Shown here piece after piece: positions 50,491 to 58,307 of a DNA stretch of 64,000 nt. The notes beneath the pieces were generated by a model that saw only the letters and a program-made list of their open reading frames with translations, made no database searches and was not told the DNA's origin. The position numbers and the translations under genes are program-made. Positions within the stretch are counted from its first letter, which is position 1, and each line of letters starts with the position of its first letter. Location: contig CAWEVI010000025.1 in assembly GCA_963812475.1 (NCBI GenBank), positions 149,582 through 213,581 of the forward strand, in the 5' to 3' direction. The stretch comes from JAMXLO01 sp963812475 (GTDB lineage Bacteria > Pseudomonadota > Alphaproteobacteria > Acetobacterales > Acetobacteraceae).

Positions 50491-52074
50491 TCAGACGCGG
50501 CGCACGTTCCAGAAGATCACGAAGCCCTCCGGCACGCCGCCGATATCCTTGCGGAACGCGGTGGGCGACTGCGCCATGCCGAGCGGGTAGAACGGCACGT
50601 CCTCAAATGCCTGGCGCTGCATCGCCTCGCCGATGCTCTTCTGGGCGGCCGCATCCTCCGCGTTGAACCACGCATCGCGCAGTTCCTCGAGCTTCGGCAG
50701 CGTCGGCCAGCCGAACCACGCGTTCTTGCCATTGCCGCGCAGCGGCAGATGGCTGGCCGGGGTAAACCAGTCGAGGCCCGAGAAGCCGGTACAGAACAAG
50801 TTCCATCCGCCCTCGGCCGGTGGCTTGGCCAGTGCTCGGCGTTGCACCACTGTGCCCCAGTCGGTGGCCTGATAGTCCACTTCCATACCAGCCCGCTTGA
50901 GCACGTCGGCGGCAACTTCGGCGAGGGGATAATTGGTGGGCTGATCGGTCGCTCCCATGAGCACCACCTTTTCTCCCTGATATCCCGCCTTCTCCAAGGC
51001 CGTCTTTACCGCTGCGTAATCGCGCGGGCCGGTCACCGCGGAGAGACCGGCGTCACTCGCCATCGGCGAGGCCGGCGGGAAGAAGCCCATCGGCACGGAC
51101 CAGAGTGAGGTGTCCGAGCCCATCATCGCCAGCATGAATTCCTTCTGGTCGATCGCACCCATCAGCGCCCGGCGTACCGCGGGTTTGTCAAACGGCGGAT
51201 GCAGATGGTTCGGCCGCAGGATGTAGGGATTGCCGGTATGGTCGTTGATCGGTGTCTGGATGCCCGCCTTCCGCAGCACCGGGAGAAGGTCGGCGGACGG
51301 GTTTTCCCACCAGTCCATCTCGCCCGCCTGCATGGCCGCGGCCTTGGTGGCGAGATCGGGCTGGACGTGCCATTCGACCCGGTCGAAATAGACGACCTTG
51401 GGACCCGAGGTAAAACTGACCTCGCCGCCCTCGCGAGGCTTGTACTTGTCGAATTTATCATAGACGAACAGCGAACCCTGCACCCGCTCATCGGTTTTGA
51501 AGCGGAACGGACCGCTGCCCACGACCTCGGTGAATGCCTTGAACGGATCGGTCTCGGCGATGCGCTGCGGCATCATGGCGCACATGTTGGAGGCGCCATG
51601 ACACAACGCGTCAGGCAGCAGCGGGAACGGCTGCTTCAGACGGAACATGATCGTCTTGTCGTCGGGCGTGGAAAGTTCGTCTGTGCGCGCCATCAGCGCC
51701 TGGCCGAACGCATCGCGCGCCCCCCAGCGCCTGATCGAGGCGACGCAGTCCCGCCCCAGCACGCGCTCTCCGTCATGGAACACGAGCCCGTCGCGCAGCG
51801 TGAGCTTCCAGGTCTTGCCGTCGTCTTCGACCGTGTGGCCGGCGACCATTTGCGGCGTGGCCTTGAAGCCATCCCGCTGACCGGTCTGGCCGTATAGCGT
51901 GTCAAATACCATGAATCCGTGGTTGCGCGTCACGTAGGCGGTGGTCCAGACCGGATCGAGGATCGCCAGGTCCGATTGCGCGATGAACCGCAATACCCGT
52001 TTGTTGTCCGCCCGTCCCACCGCGGGAAGCGCGAGTGTCGCGGCCGAGGCCGCGAGGAAAGTCCGTCTCCGCAT
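50491..52074 (-). CDS. ABC family-5 substrate-binding protein
   Basis: 527 residues. A twin-arginine-like signal (MRRRTFLAASAATLALPAVG) opens it. Family landmarks are LRFIAQSDLAILDP, the HTVEDDGKTWKLTLRDGLVFHDG segment, and PFDKPAVRRALMGAIDQ. It is the third family-5 binding protein in the window without permease genes beside it. Such orphan receptors are common in alphaproteobacteria and may share a transporter. Confidence 0.87.
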   Translation of the reverse strand: MRRRTFLAASAATLALPAVGRADNKRVLRFIAQSDLAILDPVWTTAYVTRNHGFMVFDTLYGQTGQRDGFKATPQMVAGHTVEDDGKTWKLTLRDGLVFHDGERVLGRDCVASIRRWGARDAFGQALMARTDELSTPDDKTIMFRLKQPFPLLPDALCHGASNMCAMMPQRIAETDPFKAFTEVVGSGPFRFKTDERVQGSLFVYDKFDKYKPREGGEVSFTSGPKVVYFDRVEWHVQPDLATKAAAMQAGEMDWWENPSADLLPVLRKAGIQTPINDHTGNPYILRPNHLHPPFDKPAVRRALMGAIDQKEFMLAMMGSDTSLWSVPMGFFPPASPMASDAGLSAVTGPRDYAAVKTALEKAGYQGEKVVLMGATDQPTNYPLAEVAADVLKRAGMEVDYQATDWGTVVQRRALAKPPAEGGWNLFCTGFSGLDWFTPASHLPLRGNGKNAWFGWPTLPKLEELRDAWFNAEDAAAQKSIGEAMQRQAFEDVPFYPLGMAQSPTAFRKDIGGVPEGFVIFWNVRRV

Positions 52075-52182
52075 TGCTCAGTCTCCCAGGTGATTGTTGT
52101 TCCCTGGAGTTACCCCCCTCGCTTGACGGCTAAGAGTGAAGGGAGACTATCGCCCTTGTCCATATCACCAGAAGCAGGACGA

Positions 52183-52599
52183 TCACGATGAGGTCCTTGT
52201 CCGAAGCCGCTGTGCGGCATTATCGCGAGCTTGGCTATTGCGCACCCGTTGCCGCACTGTCCTCGGCGGAGGCCGCGGCATTGCGCAGGCGGCTGGAGAC
52301 ATTCGAGGGTGACGCCGGCGCGCTGTCCGGTAGTTCGTGATCAGCGCCCGTTTACCGATGCGCACTTTTTCGATTCGACCCGCTTTGGCGAGTTCGTTCA
52401 GCTTCGTCATCTTCACGCCGATCAGCCGCATGGCCTCTGGCAACGTGACCAGCAGCGGTGGCTCGGAGGAAACAGACATGGATGCTCCGTGGGAGACGGC
52501 CATTAAATAAGCATGGCTGCGAGCGACCGCTAGACTTGGGGTACCTCGATCAGGCCGTGACACCCATAGGGCGGCACACCGTCTCCACTGCTCCGCCAT
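52183..52599 (-). CDS. Excisionase-like HTH protein, 3' end disrupted
   Basis: The core (MSVSSEPPLLV, TLPEAMRLIGVKMTKLNELA, KVRIGKRALIT) is the helix-turn-helix of the excisionase/MerR-like HTH_17 type. The start at 52599 is preceded by the same spacer and AAGGAT site as the neighbouring small genes; a shorter start at 52479 with GGAG is equally possible. After ALIT the sequence turns into Arg/Pro-rich nonsense that runs into a different gene on the other strand. The original C-terminus is therefore lost at the junction near 52330. It may once have controlled excision or transcription of the adjoining element. Confidence 0.6.
   Translation of the reverse strand: MAEQWRRCAALWVSRPDRGTPSLAVARSHAYLMAVSHGASMSVSSEPPLLVTLPEAMRLIGVKMTKLNELAKAGRIEKVRIGKRALITNYRTARRRHPRMSPAACAMPRPPPRTVRQRVRNSQARDNAAQRLRTRTSS
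52188..52340 (+). pseudogene. Phytanoyl-CoA dioxygenase-like N-terminal fragment
   Basis: Fifty codons in frame. LSEAAVRHYRELGYCAPVAA and SSAEAAALRRRLETFEGDAG are the characteristic first two helices of PhyH-family dioxygenases. The iron-binding region is absent; the frame ends just where the HTH gene's sequence begins. It is the chromosomal side of a rearrangement junction. Confidence 0.72.
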
Positions 52600-52642
52600 C
52601 GTTCCAAATCCTTAGTTCATGGTTGTTGGCGCAGCCACGGTG

Positions 52643-52804
52643 TCAGTCCGACGGTTCCGTATCATCCTCCGGTTCCAGAACGCCGATCATCGCGGACTCG
52701 GTGGAATTCTCCTTGCGCCATGCGACGGCTTCCCCATACGCACGGAACGGACCGAAAAAGTCGGGGCCATCGTCGGTAAAAAGTTCGACCCAATACGTCG
52801 TCAT
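52643..52804 (-). CDS. 53-residue acidic protein of small-gene array
   Basis: ATG with AAGGGA upstream. Begins MTTYWVELFTDDGPDFFGPF, has an AYGEAVAWRKE helix and an acidic EPEDDTEPSD end. No family recognised. A beta-strand pair followed by a helix would fit a small phage-type protein. It is flanked on both sides by the repeated spacer. Confidence 0.75.
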   Translation of the reverse strand: MTTYWVELFTDDGPDFFGPFRAYGEAVAWRKENSTESAMIGVLEPEDDTEPSD

Positions 52805-52838
52805 CGTACTTGAATCCCTTCGTTGTCAGCGGCCACGG

Positions 52839-53285
52839 TCAGGCATCGGGCTTCGGCATCTCGGCGTACACCTGCCCCCATGTTTGAATAACCTTGTCAT
52901 TGACCGAGACTGCCGGTTGATCTTTGTGAAGCTCAATCCGTGCCGCAAAATCGGTGTGGCTCATCCACTCCACCAACGCCGTCAGCGCCTCGATACTGAT
53001 AGTCGGGCCGCCTGGAATGACATCACCATTTGGTAACACGCGGTCCGGCCCAATCACGATGGCATCGCCCGGTAACGGCTGAAAGCTGGCAATCGGTCGC
53101 CAAAACCCCTGGCAGGGGTGAAACAGACCTACATCGTCACACAGGGCAAAATCATGATCACCGATGCGTTCGCCCAAACCGACGATCTTGCAGTTCAGCA
53201 CGCGATTGAAGCTACGATCCCCCAACGTGTATTCGAAGGGTTTGATGGTGCGGTTGGTTGCATCGATGTGATAGGCAACGGTCAT
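52839..53285 (-). CDS. DUF3846-like protein of small-gene array
   Basis: 148 residues from an ATG preceded by AAAGGAT. The opening YHIDATNRTIKPFEYT, the CDDVGLFHP segment and PLPGDAIVIGPD follow the plan of DUF3846 proteins, found mostly in phages and conjugative elements with unknown function. It is the largest member of the array. Confidence 0.72.
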   Translation of the reverse strand: MTVAYHIDATNRTIKPFEYTLGDRSFNRVLNCKIVGLGERIGDHDFALCDDVGLFHPCQGFWRPIASFQPLPGDAIVIGPDRVLPNGDVIPGGPTISIEALTALVEWMSHTDFAARIELHKDQPAVSVNDKVIQTWGQVYAEMPKPDA

Positions 53286-53324
53286 CGTTTGGTATCCTTT
53301 ACATGGTTCGGCGGCGGCCACGGG

Positions 53325-53477
53325 TCAGTGCTTGCCGGCCTTCCTCGCCTTCGGTTTACGCTTCGCGGCAGCATGCTTCGACGGCGTGTAGGTGCTCGCG
53401 TCGCGGGAGGGATCGCGGTTCGGTGAGTCCCTGTACCAAGTTCGCCGTTTGCGCGGGGTGCCAACGCTGTGCTTCAT
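53325..53477 (-). CDS. 50-residue basic protein of small-gene array
   Basis: ATG with AAGGATAGG upstream. Strongly basic: TPRKRRTWYRDSPNRDPSRD and a Lys/Arg/Ala-rich end (AAAKRKPKARKAGKH). It could bind nucleic acid. No family recognised. Spacer motifs flank it. Confidence 0.65.
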   Translation of the reverse strand: MKHSVGTPRKRRTWYRDSPNRDPSRDASTYTPSKHAAAKRKPKARKAGKH

Positions 53478-53484
53478 CGTTCAC

Positions 53485-53613
53485 CTATCCTTGGTTATGG
53501 TCAGCGGCGACGGTTGTCTCATCCATCGGTCCGGCAACGATCGAGCCCGAGCCCACTTTCCACGCGACGCCACGGCCTAGGACGAAACCAACCGACACGG
53601 CAATCCGTTTCAC
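53485..53613 (-). CDS. Possible 42-residue protein of small-gene array
   Basis: GTG start directly abutting the stop of the preceding gene; ends inside the next gene's Shine-Dalgarno (GGATAGG). VSVGFVLGRGVAWKVGSGSI looks like a short beta-rich peptide. It overlaps a variant of the spacer motif, unlike the other members, so it may be a frame-altered gene or chance. Confidence 0.4.
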   Translation of the reverse strand: MKRIAVSVGFVLGRGVAWKVGSGSIVAGPMDETTVAADHNQG

Positions 53614-53820
53614 CTAATCGGACTTCGCCCAGAGATCGCTGCCGATCGTGACCATCCTCAACTCGCCACCCAACATATTGCTCATGGACGGCGCGACATA
53701 GGTCCAGTCCTGGACCTCAAATTCAGCTTCGCTGAGCGCGGCTTCAAGTGACGGTGTGGGCTTGCTGCATCGAATGGTGAACACCATCTTGGCCTCGACA
53801 TCTTTTTCATCGGTTGTCAT
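53614..53820 (-). CDS. 68-residue protein of small-gene array
   Basis: ATG with AAGGATG upstream. Begins MTTDEKDVEAKMVFTIRCSK, includes LEAALSEAEFEVQDWTYVAP. Probably a small alpha/beta protein of two strands and a helix. Not recognised. Confidence 0.72.
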   Translation of the reverse strand: MTTDEKDVEAKMVFTIRCSKPTPSLEAALSEAEFEVQDWTYVAPSMSNMLGGELRMVTIGSDLWAKSD

Positions 53821-53860
53821 CGCTTGTCATCCTTCATAGATGGTTGCAGCGGCCACGGTG

Positions 53861-54091
53861 TCAGCTATTCGATGTATCCCAATCATCTCCCACAGCCACG
53901 CCGTCAATCTTGCAGTCGCGGTAATGGTGCGTGTAATCGTCGGCAGAGTGATAGTCTTTCTGATCCTGAAAGACCCCCAAGTCCTCTTCTTGAAACAGGG
54001 TGATGGCTTCTTCCAGGCTATCAGCTTCAACCGACAACGTAGCGGCGTGTTCGTCGGTGATCGTGCGGATCACACGCGCGGTATAGATCAT
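53861..54091 (-). CDS. 76-residue protein of small-gene array
   Basis: ATG at 54091 with AAAGGATTAGGG upstream; ends DDWDTSNS just before a spacer motif. IYTARVIRTITDEHAATLSV then SLEEAITLFQEEDL suggests a ferredoxin-like half fold. Rich in Asp and Glu. Not recognised. Confidence 0.75.
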   Translation of the reverse strand: MIYTARVIRTITDEHAATLSVEADSLEEAITLFQEEDLGVFQDQKDYHSADDYTHHYRDCKIDGVAVGDDWDTSNS

Positions 54092-54130
54092 CGTCCCTAA
54101 TCCTTTTGCTATGGTCGGGGCGGCCACGGT

Positions 54131-54309
54131 TCAGTCGAGTTCTCGATCCTCCCAGATTTGAATCTCGGTAACCGTGTACCTAGGTCCTCACCCATAAAAT
54201 CATCCCATTCGTTATCAGCGGACTTCTCGTGCGCTTCTTCCGCGTCGCGGGCCTGCATCGCGACACAGCCCGTCCCCGGAACGTTATAGTAGAATTTGTA
54301 TCTCGGCAT
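54131..54309 (-). CDS. 59-residue protein of small-gene array, frameshifted
   Basis: Begins MPRYKFYYNVPGTGCVAMQA after GGAGG. The frame must shift once near 54176-54182. After EDLG, the sensible continuation YTVTEIQIWEDRELD ends in a TGA placed exactly before the spacer motif, as for the neighbours. Without the shift the protein runs through the spacer (EPWPPRP). The event equals loss of one base or gain of two. Confidence 0.65.
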
Positions 54310-54398
54310 CGTCAGCCTCCGCAGTGACGCAGATGGAATGTTATGCGCTCGACCTGATCACACAAAATCATTTTGGGCGGCGGCGGCACGGGCTACGG

Positions 54399-54626
54399 TC
54401 AGTGCACCAGCGGCGGCACCGGTCCATCGACCTCCGCCGTGTCCTCCAGGATGATGACCATGCCGACCTTGGGGTTCTTCACGCGGAACGCGCGATTCTG
54501 CATCTCCCACATCTGCTCGCGCGCTGTCGGAGACAGATTGGCCTCCAGTTCGGCTTGTTTTGACATATCCACATCGAGCCGGGCCATCAGAGCGCGGATC
54601 GCCTGCCGTTCGATATCATCGGACAT
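54399..54626 (-). CDS. 75-residue helical protein of small-gene array
   Basis: Start chosen at ATG 54626 (MSDDIERQAIRALMARLDV) with GAGG eight bases upstream; other ATGs lie six and nine bases earlier. Contains PTAREQMWEMQNRAF and ends EVDGPVPPLVH. Probably cytoplasmic. Not recognised. It overlaps the preceding truncated gene by 11 bases. Confidence 0.7.
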   Translation of the reverse strand: MSDDIERQAIRALMARLDVDMSKQAELEANLSPTAREQMWEMQNRAFRVKNPKVGMVIILEDTAEVDGPVPPLVH

Positions 54627-54795
54627 CTTCATCATCCTCTCTGTGCGTGGTAATCGCGTCGCGCAGCCGCTCCTCAAACTCGTCCCATAACGCGAGGTCC
54701 TCATCCTCCCAGGATTCTTCCTCTTCGAGGTCCTGGTTCCGCTCGACGTACGCGGCCCGGAGACGATCAAGCCACTGGCAGTGTGCCGCGAATGA
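54616..54795 (-). pseudogene. Acidic small gene lacking its 5' end
   Basis: An open frame of 59 codons (RLRAAYVERNQDLEEEESWE, ERLRDAITTHREDDEDVR) overlaps the next gene as expected for a coupled neighbour. No start codon exists between it and an in-frame stop at 54796. Its beginning was probably removed by the rearrangement that ends the array here. Confidence 0.5.
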
Positions 54796-55297
54796 TTATC
54801 GGGACGAGGTTCGACTGATGCACCGGATCACACTGGATGGGGGGCCGCTGAACTGACTTTCAACCCCCGCCGCGTGCGGATCACCACCGTTACTCGCGAC
54901 CCCGTTGGCGTCAGTCGGATGGTTCCGGCGGCAGTGGGAAAACAGTCTGGTGTCAGTAATGGCCGGAGCCAAGCCGGAAATCCACCCTCAGACACAGACG
55001 GAGGGACCCTAAAATGACTTTACAAGAAGAAAGGGACGCCGAGAGAAAACAATGGGATGCCCAGAGACAGCGGGGGGAGGATCGAGCGCTTCATCGGCGG
55101 GCGACGATCCAGAGGATAACAGAGATTGCTTGGAGCGCTGCAATCGCAAGTGTTGTTACAATAATCGTCGTAACCTCCCTGGGTTGGCTGACGACCCAAA
55201 CGGTTGTTGAAAAGGCGCGAGAGCAGGGTGCAGAAGTGAGGTGGACCCCTCCAGTTGGACAGTTTGGCGGCTTGGATAAGCTCGGTTCTGGTTGTCG

Positions 55298-56152
55298 TCA
55301 GGCCGCCAACTTCTCGATCCCGGATGCCCAGTATGTGTCGTCCGGAGTGCGTCCGTCCAGCGTCGAATGTGGACGCCGGGCATTATAATAGCCGATCCAC
55401 CAAGTCAGTCCGGCACGCAATTCAGATCCGGTCTCGAATGCGTTCAGGTAGATGCACTCGTACTTCAGGCTGCGCCAGAGCCGCTCGATGAATACGTTGT
55501 CCATCCAGCGTCCACGGCCGTCCATCGAGATGCGTGCGCCGGCTTTCTCCAACACACCGGTGAAGCGTGGTGAGGTGAACTGGCTGCCTTGGTCGGTGTT
55601 GAAGATCTCCGGGCAGCCAAACCGTGCCAAGGCGTCTTCAAGAGCCTCAATGCAGAACTCACCATCCATGGTGTTCGATACCCGCCAGGACAGAACCTTT
55701 CGCGTCGACCAGTCCATGATCGCGACCAGATAGTGAAAGCCGCGCCGCATCGGGATGTAAGTTATGTCGGCGCACCAGACCTGGTTCGGTCGGTCGATCA
55801 CCATGTCCCGTAGCAGATATGGATAGATCCGATGCCCAGGATGCGGGATCGTCGTGCGCGGCCGCTGGTAGATCGGCTCCAGTCCCATCCTGGCCATCAA
55901 CCGGCGCATCCGTTTTCGCCCAACCGTGTAGCCCTCGCGCCGAAGATGGCGCGCCATCTGCCGAGACCCATACCAAGGGGTTTCCAGGAACTGCACGTCA
56001 ATCAGCCGCATCAACGCTAGGTTCAGCGGTGTCTCACCGGCAGGCTGGTAGTAGAACCCGGACCGGCTGATCGACACCAGCTCACACTGGCGCGCAACCG
56101 ATAGCCGAGGATGTTGGGGTTCGATCATCTGTCGCCTCCGTTCGACACTCAT
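55298..56152 (-). CDS. IS3-family transposase OrfB
   Basis: 284-residue integrase-type catalytic part. The N-terminal region has the HTH_21 pattern (QCELVSISRSGFYYQ). The rve core has the DDE acids in CADITYIPM, NTDQGSQFTS and the ERLWRSLKYE segment. It ends IGYYNARRPHSTLDG, as usual. Its ATG overlaps the OrfA stop. A T6-G run about 20 bases upstream (56171-56176) may also allow a -1 frameshift producing the OrfAB fusion transposase. Confidence 0.93.
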   Translation of the reverse strand: MSVERRRQMIEPQHPRLSVARQCELVSISRSGFYYQPAGETPLNLALMRLIDVQFLETPWYGSRQMARHLRREGYTVGRKRMRRLMARMGLEPIYQRPRTTIPHPGHRIYPYLLRDMVIDRPNQVWCADITYIPMRRGFHYLVAIMDWSTRKVLSWRVSNTMDGEFCIEALEDALARFGCPEIFNTDQGSQFTSPRFTGVLEKAGARISMDGRGRWMDNVFIERLWRSLKYECIYLNAFETGSELRAGLTWWIGYYNARRPHSTLDGRTPDDTYWASGIEKLAA

Positions 56153-56439
56153 CGACCGAAGGCTTTCGCCAAAAAATCCCGTTCCACCAGCAACTGACCG
56201 ATCTTCGCGTGCAGCTTCTCAACCTCGGCCTCCGATGACTTCGCCGTTTCCTGCGCCACCGACCGGTCGGAAAACACCGCCGCCAGCCCTTCCATCGCCT
56301 GCTTCTTCCACTCTCCTACCATCGTCTGGTGGATGCTGTGCTTGCTCGCCAGCTGTGCCGCTGTCAGTTCCCCGCGCAGCGCTTCAAGAGCAACCTTCGC
56401 CTTGAAATCCGCCGAATACCGCTTCCGTTTGCCCGTCAT
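56149..56439 (-). CDS. IS3-family transposase OrfA
   Basis: 96 residues. MTGKRKRYSADFKAKVALEA and TAAQLASKHSIHQTMVGEWK form the helix-turn-helix that binds the IS ends; EAEVEKLHAKIGQLLVERDF is the leucine-zipper region for oligomerisation. Begins near the right end of the element. Confidence 0.93.
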   Translation of the reverse strand: MTGKRKRYSADFKAKVALEALRGELTAAQLASKHSIHQTMVGEWKKQAMEGLAAVFSDRSVAQETAKSSEAEVEKLHAKIGQLLVERDFLAKAFGR

Positions 56440-56879
56440 TTAGGTCCGTCCTTCTCAGGAGCAAACCGAGCTTAACCTCCTGTCCGATTTTCCGGGTCCA
56501 CCTCAGAAGACCTCGTCGCTTTGAGGGCCGCTATCTGCTCGGTAAGATTTCAACAGAGACCAGACGCACTGACTAAGCTCGCGGAATTCAAAGCAATATC
56601 GTACGATAAAGCCGCCGCTATCAAGAAGTTTATTGCTGAGGAATCATTGGCAACGATGGTAGGAGAGAGTGCTCCTGCTGCCGGTGCGATCGACAGATGC
56701 GCCTATGCGATAAATGGTTTGGTCAGTTAGTACGGTGGCGAACTTTACTGCTTATCCCACCCGTTTTGTAGTCGTTCCCGCGCCACCGCACGCGCTCCAT
56801 TTGACAACAGCACCGGATGAGGTCCAGCGATGCCAGAACTGCCAATTTTTTTGCACGAGGAACTTCCGCCTTTGGGTCA

Positions 56880-57083
56880 TCACCGCTCAACGAGGAAGAC
56901 TATTTTGCCAGTAACCCGATAGGCGATGATCTTATCGTGCTCCACCACACATTCGGCTTCCTTGATTCGGAATGACATAATCCCTCGCAAGGTCTTAGCT
57001 GCTTCGGCGACGGCGGCGCGACATGCATCGTCGAAGCTAACCTCGGACTGCATGGTAACATCTATGTTGCGTATGATTGGCAT
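56880..57083 (-). CDS. Dodecin-like protein without the flavin-stacking Trp
   Basis: 67 residues, the right size for dodecin, a dodecameric flavin-storage protein. FDDACRAAVAEAAKTLRGI and KIIAYRVTGKIVFLVE match the helix and last strands of the fold. The aromatic residue that stacks on flavin is normally Trp in a LRWFEV-type segment. Here it reads IMSFRI, with Ser37 at that place and no Trp in the whole protein. Flavin binding may be lost or changed. Confidence 0.72.
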   Translation of the reverse strand: MPIIRNIDVTMQSEVSFDDACRAAVAEAAKTLRGIMSFRIKEAECVVEHDKIIAYRVTGKIVFLVER

Positions 57084-57132
57084 TCATGCCTCCGCAATAA
57101 CTCTACCACCTTGCCAAGTGTAACCCGATCGA

Positions 57133-57267
57133 TCATGCCGAGATGTAGATAGGCTGCTTGCTCGTCAGGCAATCGATTGCGCGGTCGAACAGGGCTAGGA
57201 CGCCATTGTGCCTTGTGCGCGGGTCGTCATTGAACATTATGGGCCGCCGCCTTGCTGGAATAAGCAT
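57133..57267 (-). CDS. Possible 44-residue protein
   Basis: Begins MLIPARRRPIMFNDDPRTRH, continues GVLALFDRAIDCL and ends PIYISA. Composition is protein-like. No clear ribosome binding site and no family recognised. Confidence 0.38.
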   Translation of the reverse strand: MLIPARRRPIMFNDDPRTRHNGVLALFDRAIDCLTSKQPIYISA

Positions 57268-57345
57268 AATTCTAGTCCAAAATTGCCGCGGACCTTAATC
57301 TTCTGCCCTGGCAAATGCGGATGAGGGGGGCCTGAATCAGCCGCT

Positions 57346-57482
57346 TCATCTCGATATCCAGGCTTGTGCCTCTGCCTCATCGCGGAAGCCTGGGATCAGC
57401 AGGCGTTGTCCGCTGGGCTTAACTATTTCCACGCTAACGCGCTGATCATCCTGCTGGATCAGCCGAAAGGTCGTTCTTCCAT
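57346..57482 (-). CDS. Small protein ending GFRDEAEAQAWISR, frameshifted start
   Basis: FRLIQQDDQRVSVEIVKPSG followed by LLIPGFRDEAEAQAWISR resembles the common family of 45-60-residue alphaproteobacterial proteins with a terminal GF..EAEA..W motif. The only ATG (57482) is one base out of frame. Restoring an A in the GGAAGA run just after the ATG would give a 45-residue protein. Function unknown. Confidence 0.5.
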
Positions 57483-57704
57483 GGCAGATAGCGTAGGCTA
57501 TTCAGCGCGCAATTCCACCAATCGCAGCGTGTGTTTCGCCTTCGCCACACTGTGGCAGAAGCACATCATTGATTTGGTCCCGCTTCTCAACCGTGACGGA
57601 TGGGTCGTGGCAAGTCCCGGAAGCGCGAGATGATCGGCTTCACTGCACAGCGCCTGATGGAATTGGAGGTCGGGAGCCTCACTGGCGCTCCACACGGCAG
57701 CCGA

Positions 57705-58307
57705 GCCAACCGGCCGCCTACCACCATCAGCGTTGTCGCCAAAATTGGCCGAAGCACGGCGTCCGGCACGTGTGCGGAGAGGTAGCTGCCGAGGATTATT
57801 CCCGGTACCGACCCGGTCAGCAGCGAAGTCAGCAGTGGCCAATCCACCGATCCGAGAAACCAATGACCTACGCCGGCCACTAGGGTCAGCGGCACCGCAT
57901 GCGCGATGTCGGAACCGACGATGATCGCCATCGGCAGACGCGGATAGAGCAACAGCAGCGCGGTGACACCGAGCGCACCGGCACCGACCGAGGAGATCGT
58001 CACCAGGACACCAGGACCGCACCCGTCATCACGGTCAGCACTGTCGTCTGCTTCGGTTCGATCGCCAGCAGCCGGCTACCGGCGAAGGCAAGGAACTGTC
58101 TACGGAAGAACAACGAAAGCGAGGTAAGCAGCAGCAGCACGCCAAGCACGCTCGCGATGATGCCAGACGCGATGCTGCCCGACAGATCGAGTTTGGAGAT
58201 GACCAGCAACGTCAGTGCGGTCGCTGGCACGCTACCCATGGCGAGCAGCGTCACGATGCGCCAGCGCACAGTGTGATTGAGGCCATGCACCAAGGTACCA
58301 ACGCGGC
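57705..58307 (-). pseudogene. Decayed second copy of TSUP exporter
   Basis: Strongly similar to the TSUP gene at 47680-48468 from residue about 62 (VGTLVHGLNHTVRWRIV) to nearly the end (TLMVVGGRL). The first quarter is missing, cut off at about 58307 where IS66 sequence begins. The stop codon is replaced by unrelated sequence. A one-base loss near 58009-58012 splits the frame (GAVL / VTISSVGAG). Confidence 0.85.

Larger units (their letters stand above)
52629..54398 (-). repeat. Seven-copy intergenic spacer motif between small genes
   Basis: On the minus strand each small-gene stop is followed within zero to two bases by CCGTGGCCGC or a close variant. AACCAT usually follows after a few bases, then an AAGGAT Shine-Dalgarno, then ACG-ATG of the next gene. 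Plus-strand positions of the ten-mer are 52631 (one mismatch), 52829, 53314, 53504 (one mismatch), 53849 and 54120, plus a degenerate copy near 54389. Distance from ten-mer to ATG is 34-41 bases. Regular reuse across otherwise different genes is unusual. Confidence 0.85.
55237..56505. mobile_element. IS3-family insertion sequence, apparently intact
   Basis: 1269 bases. Ends are imperfect inverted repeats starting TGAGGTGGACCC and sharing GGACAG further in. GAAG is duplicated directly outside (55233-55236 and 56506-56509). Two overlapping leftward transposase genes fill it. Intact genes, intact ends and a clean target duplication indicate recent insertion. Confidence 0.92.
55014..56730 (+). 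pseudogene. Membrane-anchored protein gene interrupted by IS3 element
   Basis: The ATG at 55014 has GGAGG eight bases upstream. The first 74 codons give a charged helix (EERDAERKQWDAQRQRGEDR) and one membrane span (SAAIASVVTIIVVTSLGW). The frame is cut at 55236 by the insertion sequence. It resumes after 56509 when one copy of the GAAG target duplication is removed: REQGAE joins DLVALRAAICSVRF and runs to the stop at 56730. The original protein was about 148 residues, unrecognised. Confidence 0.82.

Noticed and set aside
52629..54398. CRISPR-like interpretation of the repeated spacers
   Set aside because: Repeat units are separated by protein-coding frames of differing length (about 110-450 bases), not uniform spacers, and no cas gene is present.
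57364..57633. 89-residue plus-strand frame
   Set aside because: It is antisense to a better small protein (57346-57482) and has no ribosome binding site or family likeness.
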